The notes under the pieces were generated by a model. It made no database searches and was not told the DNA's origin. It was given only the letters and a program-made list of their open reading frames with translations. DNA of 14,485 nucleotides, taken from assembly GCA_035647835.1 (NCBI GenBank), contig DASRMS010000175.1, forward strand, positions 1 through 14,485, read 5' to 3'. A program made the translations under genes and the position numbers. The stretch comes from UBA9865 sp035647835. GTDB lineage: Bacteria > Bacillota > Dethiobacteria > Dethiobacterales > Dethiobacteraceae. Below are positions 11,374-14,485 of the stretch, piece after piece; the first letter of the stretch is position 1, and every line of letters begins with the position of its first letter.

Positions 11374-13500
11374 GTGGGTTTTACCAGTCGCGTCAAGGAG
11401 CAGTTAAAACAAAATAGTTTTCTATCTCATCAACCACGACGCCAACGGATGCTGTTGGTAATTTTGCTTTATCTTGCTTTGTTATTCGTTCTTTTCTTTA
11501 CTTTAAAATCAAACAAGCTGGACTTGGAATTAGGTAAGCCTAGTCCGCGACGTATTGTGGCTGAGTGGGAAGCGCTGGATGGTTATGAAACGGAACGATT
11601 ACGAGAGGAAGCGGCTCAGACAGTCGCCGAATCTTTTGATTATGATCCGGTAGTCTTAAGCCGCGCGGAAGAGCGCGCTATTACCTTTTTTAATCAAGTC
11701 CAAGAAGTGCGTGAGCTGGAACTAGAGGACGGAGAAAAGATGGCCCAACTAATAGCAGCAGTTGAAGTGGAGCTCACTGAACCGCTAGCCCTTGTTTTGC
11801 TGCAGGCGCGTCAGCAGGATCTGCTTGACATGCAGTCACAAGTGAGAGAAGTTTTGCAGGTTATCCTGCAGCAGGGTGTAAAACCAGCCGGTGTAGAAAC
11901 AGCGCAGCGTCAAGCATCCCAAGAAATAAACTTTCTGATTTTTGATCAAGATCAGAAACGTATTATGGTGCGCATTGCTGAGGCGGTAATTGAGCCAAAT
12001 ATGATTTATAATGCCACAACCACCAATCAAGCTCGTGAAACGGCCCGTGAAGCTGTGCAAGCGGTGCGTATTCTCGAAGGTACAGAGATCATCCAAGAGC
12101 GTGAAACAGTTACTCAACGCCATTTAGAGCAGCTTGAAGCACTGGGGCTTTTACGTAATAGATCCGGCGGCATTCCCATGTTTTTTGGTTTAGCAGCTAT
12201 TCTGCTGATTATCTTTATCACCGTTAGCTATTATCTGTATATTTACCAGAAAGCGATTTATCATGATATAGTACGTCTATTATTGTTAGGGTTAATAATT
12301 TTACTTACTTTAACCTTTACCATCGCGGCTAATTATTTCTCTGGCTATTTAGTGCCAGTGGCGATGGGTGCATTTTTGATTGCCGTGCTGCTTAATGCGG
12401 AGCTTGCTGTGCTGCTGACACTGGCTTTTTCCGTATTTGTGGTCCTGATAACAGGTAATGATTTTCGTTATATGCTGGTGGCCATGTTTGGTGGTTTGAT
12501 AGCATGTTTCAGTGTGACCGATTTAAGCCGTCGTTCAGATTTGACTAAAGCAGGTTTATATGTATCTGCTGTTAATGTAGTTGCTGTCTTTGGTCTTTTT
12601 CTTTATACGGGCAATCTGCGTTTTGGTTATGACATCTTACGCGAATTCGGGGTTAGTATTTTTGCGGGTATCGCTAACGGTCTCTTTTCTGCTGTGATGG
12701 CGATTGGTCTTTTGCCTTATTTAGAGAGTGGCTTTGGTCTTACTACTGCAGTTACCTTATTAGAATTAGCCAATCCTAGCCATCCGTTGTTAAAGCGGCT
12801 GCTGATGGAAGCTCCTGGTACCTACCACCATAGCTTATTAGTGGCTAACCTGGCTGAGGCAGCAGCTGAAACAGTAGGCGGTGATCCCTTGCTGGCACGG
12901 GTTGGTGCCTTTTATCATGATATTGGCAAGTTGAAGCGCCCCTACTTTTTCATTGAAAATCAGATGGGGGGAGCAAACCCGCATGACAAAATTTCTCCTA
13001 ATCTAAGTACGTTAATTATCACTTCCCATATTAAAGATGGCCTGGAGATGGCGCAAAAAGCAAACTTGCCGCAAGTAATTCAGGATATTATCTACCAGCA
13101 CCACGGTACTAGTTTAGTTTCTTTCTTTTTTCAACAGGCGGAAAGAAATCAGGATAGCAAAGAGATTATTCGTGAGGAAAACTTTCGTTACGAAGCCGCA
13201 ATTCCACAGACTAAAGAGGCAGCTATTATTATGATTGCCGATGCCGTGGAAGCGGCGGTGCGTTCACTTTCTAAACCAGCAGTTGGGCGCGTGGAAGCGA
13301 TTGTGCGCAAGATCATTAAAGACAAATTAAATGATGGTCAATTTGATCAATGTGACCTTACTTTAAAAGATTTAGATACTATTGCGGTCACTTTGGTGAA
13401 GATACTCTCGGGAATTTATCATACGAGAATTGAGTATCCTGAAAAAGAGTTAAAGGCAGAAATTGAAAGGGGCCGAAAAAATGGCGGTTCTGTTAAATAA
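11374..13500 (+). CDS. pgpH: 7TM-HD c-di-AMP phosphodiesterase (PgpH/YqfF)
   Basis: PgpH is a membrane-bound enzyme that hydrolyses the second messenger c-di-AMP, which governs osmolyte transport and wall homeostasis in Firmicutes. The 708-residue protein has a first membrane span (about 26-44) and a long extracytoplasmic 7TMR-HDED domain (about 48-265, helical). A group of about seven membrane spans (about 268-455) follows, then a cytoplasmic HD domain (about 465-690). Metal-binding residues are visible: His485/His486 in TYHHSLLV, the HD doublet His515-Asp516 in YHDIGKLKRPYFF, His552 in TSHIKDG, His576/His577 in YQHHGT, and Asp623 in IADAVEAAV. GTG start at 11374; GGAG lies 9 nt upstream inside the end of phoH. 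It overlaps ybeY by 20 nt. Domain order and length match the family fully. Confidence 0.95.
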   Translation: MGFTSRVKEQLKQNSFLSHQPRRQRMLLVILLYLALLFVLFFTLKSNKLDLELGKPSPRRIVAEWEALDGYETERLREEAAQTVAESFDYDPVVLSRAEERAITFFNQVQEVRELELEDGEKMAQLIAAVEVELTEPLALVLLQARQQDLLDMQSQVREVLQVILQQGVKPAGVETAQRQASQEINFLIFDQDQKRIMVRIAEAVIEPNMIYNATTTNQARETAREAVQAVRILEGTEIIQERETVTQRHLEQLEALGLLRNRSGGIPMFFGLAAILLIIFITVSYYLYIYQKAIYHDIVRLLLLGLIILLTLTFTIAANYFSGYLVPVAMGAFLIAVLLNAELAVLLTLAFSVFVVLITGNDFRYMLVAMFGGLIACFSVTDLSRRSDLTKAGLYVSAVNVVAVFGLFLYTGNLRFGYDILREFGVSIFAGIANGLFSAVMAIGLLPYLESGFGLTTAVTLLELANPSHPLLKRLLMEAPGTYHHSLLVANLAEAAAETVGGDPLLARVGAFYHDIGKLKRPYFFIENQMGGANPHDKISPNLSTLIITSHIKDGLEMAQKANLPQVIQDIIYQHHGTSLVSFFFQQAERNQDSKEIIREENFRYEAAIPQTKEAAIIMIADAVEAAVRSLSKPAVGRVEAIVRKIIKDKLNDGQFDQCDLTLKDLDTIAVTLVKILSGIYHTRIEYPEKELKAEIERGRKNGGSVK

Positions 13501-13945
13501 TGAGTTAAAGGAAAAACTTAAATCAACTATGCTCACGGCCATGGAGTCAATTAGCGCCTTTGCTCTGGCAGAGCATAACTTACCCAAGACAACGGAAATT
13601 AGCCTGACAATCTGTGACAATCATACGATACAGCTGATTAATAAGCAGTGGCGTGATGTAGATACAGCGACTGATGTACTCTCCTTTTCCCTTCTAACAC
13701 CTGGAGAAGACTTGGTGATAGCTGGTGAGCTGCTGCTGGGGGATATTATTATTTCCCTCGAGCGGGCCAGAGAGCAGGCGGCAGAGTTTAACCATAGTGT
13801 GGAGCGTGAAATATTATACCTTTTCACACATGGCCTTTTACATTTGTTAGGCTATGATCATGAAGAGCCTGCAGCACAACAAGCTATGCGTCTGGCCGAA
13901 GAAAAACTGCTGCTGGCCGTAGGAGCGACACGGGATGAACTTTAA
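13481..13945 (+). CDS. ybeY: Endoribonuclease YbeY
   Basis: YbeY is a zinc-dependent endoribonuclease (UPF0054) needed for 16S rRNA 3'-end maturation and ribosome quality control. The zinc site H-G-L-L-H-L-L-G-Y-D-H is complete (His117, His121, His127 from the ATG used here), preceded by the conserved TDVLSF (about 64-69) and LGDIIIS (86-92). I use ATG 13481: AAAGGGG lies 8 nt upstream, and this gives 154 residues, close to the Bacillus homologue. A TTG at 13463 would add six residues but lacks a ribosome binding site. The gene starts within the last 20 nt of pgpH and overlaps dgkA by 11 nt, so translation of all three is coupled. Confidence 0.96.
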   Translation: MAVLLNNELKEKLKSTMLTAMESISAFALAEHNLPKTTEISLTICDNHTIQLINKQWRDVDTATDVLSFSLLTPGEDLVIAGELLLGDIIISLERAREQAAEFNHSVEREILYLFTHGLLHLLGYDHEEPAAQQAMRLAEEKLLLAVGATRDEL

Positions 13946-14312
13946 ACACAAAAGTTTTAAGGAAAGTATTTACTGTGCTCTTTGTGGGTTAGCGGATGCC
14001 TGGCGCAGTGAACGTAATATGCGCTTTCACACCGCGGCGGCAGTGGCAGCGGTGGCAGTAGGCGGGTGGTTCCGCTTGACGCCGATGGAATGGCTTTTTT
14101 TATTTTCTGCCGTATTTCTGGTGATGACCATGGAGATGTTAAACACTTCCTTGGAACGAGTGGTTGATTTGTTCACGCGTGAGTATCATCCCTTGGCCAG
14201 GTTAGCTAAAAATGCCGCCGCGGGGGCTGCCTTGCTGGCAGCTATTTATGCGATCATCGTCGGTTTTTTAGTCTTTGGCCCTTATGTTGCAGAGAGCTTT
14301 AATCTTTTTTAA
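13935..14312 (+). CDS. dgkA: DgkA-type lipid kinase (undecaprenol or diacylglycerol kinase)
   Basis: This small integral membrane kinase phosphorylates undecaprenol in Gram-positive bacteria (diacylglycerol in enterobacteria). The 125-residue protein has an N-terminal amphipathic region (1-30), three membrane spans (about 33-47, 51-66 and 95-117) and the family signature EMLNTSLERVVDL (67-79). That supplies Glu67, Asn70, Glu74 and Asp78, equivalent to Escherichia coli Glu69, Asn72, Glu76 and Asp80. The next motif, normally Ala-Lys-Asp, reads Ala-Lys-Asn here (Lys92-Asn93; codons AAA AAT). The Asp is the conserved partner equivalent to E. coli Asp95, so activity may be altered. The ATG lies inside the end of ybeY, with AGGAG 9 nt upstream. 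No terminator follows, so transcription probably continues into the next gene. Confidence 0.93.
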   Translation: MNFKHKSFKESIYCALCGLADAWRSERNMRFHTAAAVAAVAVGGWFRLTPMEWLFLFSAVFLVMTMEMLNTSLERVVDLFTREYHPLARLAKNAAAGAALLAAIYAIIVGFLVFGPYVAESFNLF

Positions 14313-14396
14313 TAGTTTCATAAAGACTTTTTAATTACTTTCTGATAAAATTAGAGTTAATGTAAGAATTTGGGTGAAAGGAGGATGAGCTCGTAA

Positions 14397-14485
14397 ATGA
14401 GTAATTCTGATACTGCTTTTTCGATGAGCAAAAAAGGACTAATACTAGTTTTAATCGTCTTATTTATAAATACAGTGTTCTTAGC
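14397..14485 (+). CDS. Start of an unidentified membrane protein (partial)
   Basis: Only the first 29 codons are in the window. An ATG at 14397 opens a frame that reads to the right edge: a short polar N-terminus (MSNSDTAFSMSKKG) then a hydrophobic stretch (LILVLIVLFINTVFL) that looks like a membrane span. AAAGGAGG (14377-14384) is 12 nt upstream, a little far. An ATG at 14385 directly after it reads only three codons to a stop. A second in-frame ATG lies at 14424. It follows dgkA by 84 nt, with no clear terminator or strong promoter between. The usual next genes in this cluster (cdd, era) are cytosolic, so this is something else. I cannot assign a function. Confidence 0.55.
   Translation, partial: MSNSDTAFSMSKKGLILVLIVLFINTVFL

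Noticed and set aside
13463..13480. Upstream TTG start for ybeY
   Set aside because: It lacks a ribosome binding site, whereas the ATG at 13481 has AAAGGGG at 8 nt and gives the usual family length.
1..14485. CRISPR array, tRNA, rRNA or known riboswitch
   Set aside because: No regularly spaced repeats, cloverleaf-like genes, rRNA segments or recognisable riboswitch cores were seen on either strand.

Overview
The window looks like a chromosomal segment of an endospore-forming, low-to-medium GC Firmicute, most likely of the class Clostridia. The evidence is the block yqfC-yqfD-phoH-pgpH(yqfF)-ybeY-dgkA, the upstream rpsU, nfeD and floA genes in the order known from Bacillus and Clostridia, the sporulation-associated YqfC/YqfD pair, strong GGAGG-type ribosome binding sites and consensus sigma-A promoters. 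No genus can be named from the sequence alone.

Layout. (1) Positions 1-3500 are a mobile-element landing zone. A complete IS30-family element (about 133-1378) is followed 78 bp later by a complete IS1634/IS4-type element (1457-3439, transposase on the minus strand). A 56-bp direct repeat carrying a full sigma-A promoter lies on either side of the second element (1395-1450 and 3503-3558). The right copy is the working promoter of hinT. (2) Positions 3530-4280 hold hinT (HIT-family hydrolase) and rpsU (ribosomal protein S21). rpsU has its own perfect-consensus promoter, a possible leader hairpin and a terminator. (3) Positions 4294-7206 form a membrane-organisation operon: nfeD (membrane ClpP-class protease), floA (bacterial flotillin) and a small secreted protein of unknown function, closed by a strong terminator. 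(4) Positions 7207-8811 hold a single gene for a membrane-anchored LysM-G5-M23 peptidoglycan hydrolase. Its upstream region contains repeated TGTTAA/TTAACA half-sites and two large palindromes, and it has its own terminator. (5) From 8817 to beyond the right edge runs a tight, partly overlapping operon: yqfC, yqfD, phoH, pgpH, ybeY, dgkA and the start of one more membrane protein gene.

How the genes fit together. hinT and rpsU are housekeeping genes. NfeD and FloA are a known functional pair in membrane microdomains. The M23 enzyme remodels cell wall. YqfC/YqfD are sporulation proteins. PhoH, YbeY and PgpH belong to RNA metabolism and c-di-AMP signalling, and DgkA recycles undecaprenol (or phosphorylates diacylglycerol).

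Most of the window is conserved core genome, and I do not see an obviously new multi-gene system. The most informative oddities are the promoter-bearing 56-bp repeat around the IS, the half-site array before the M23 gene, the Lys-Asn in place of Lys-Asp in DgkA, and the unrecognised small secreted protein in the nfeD-floA operon. No tRNA, rRNA or CRISPR array was seen.
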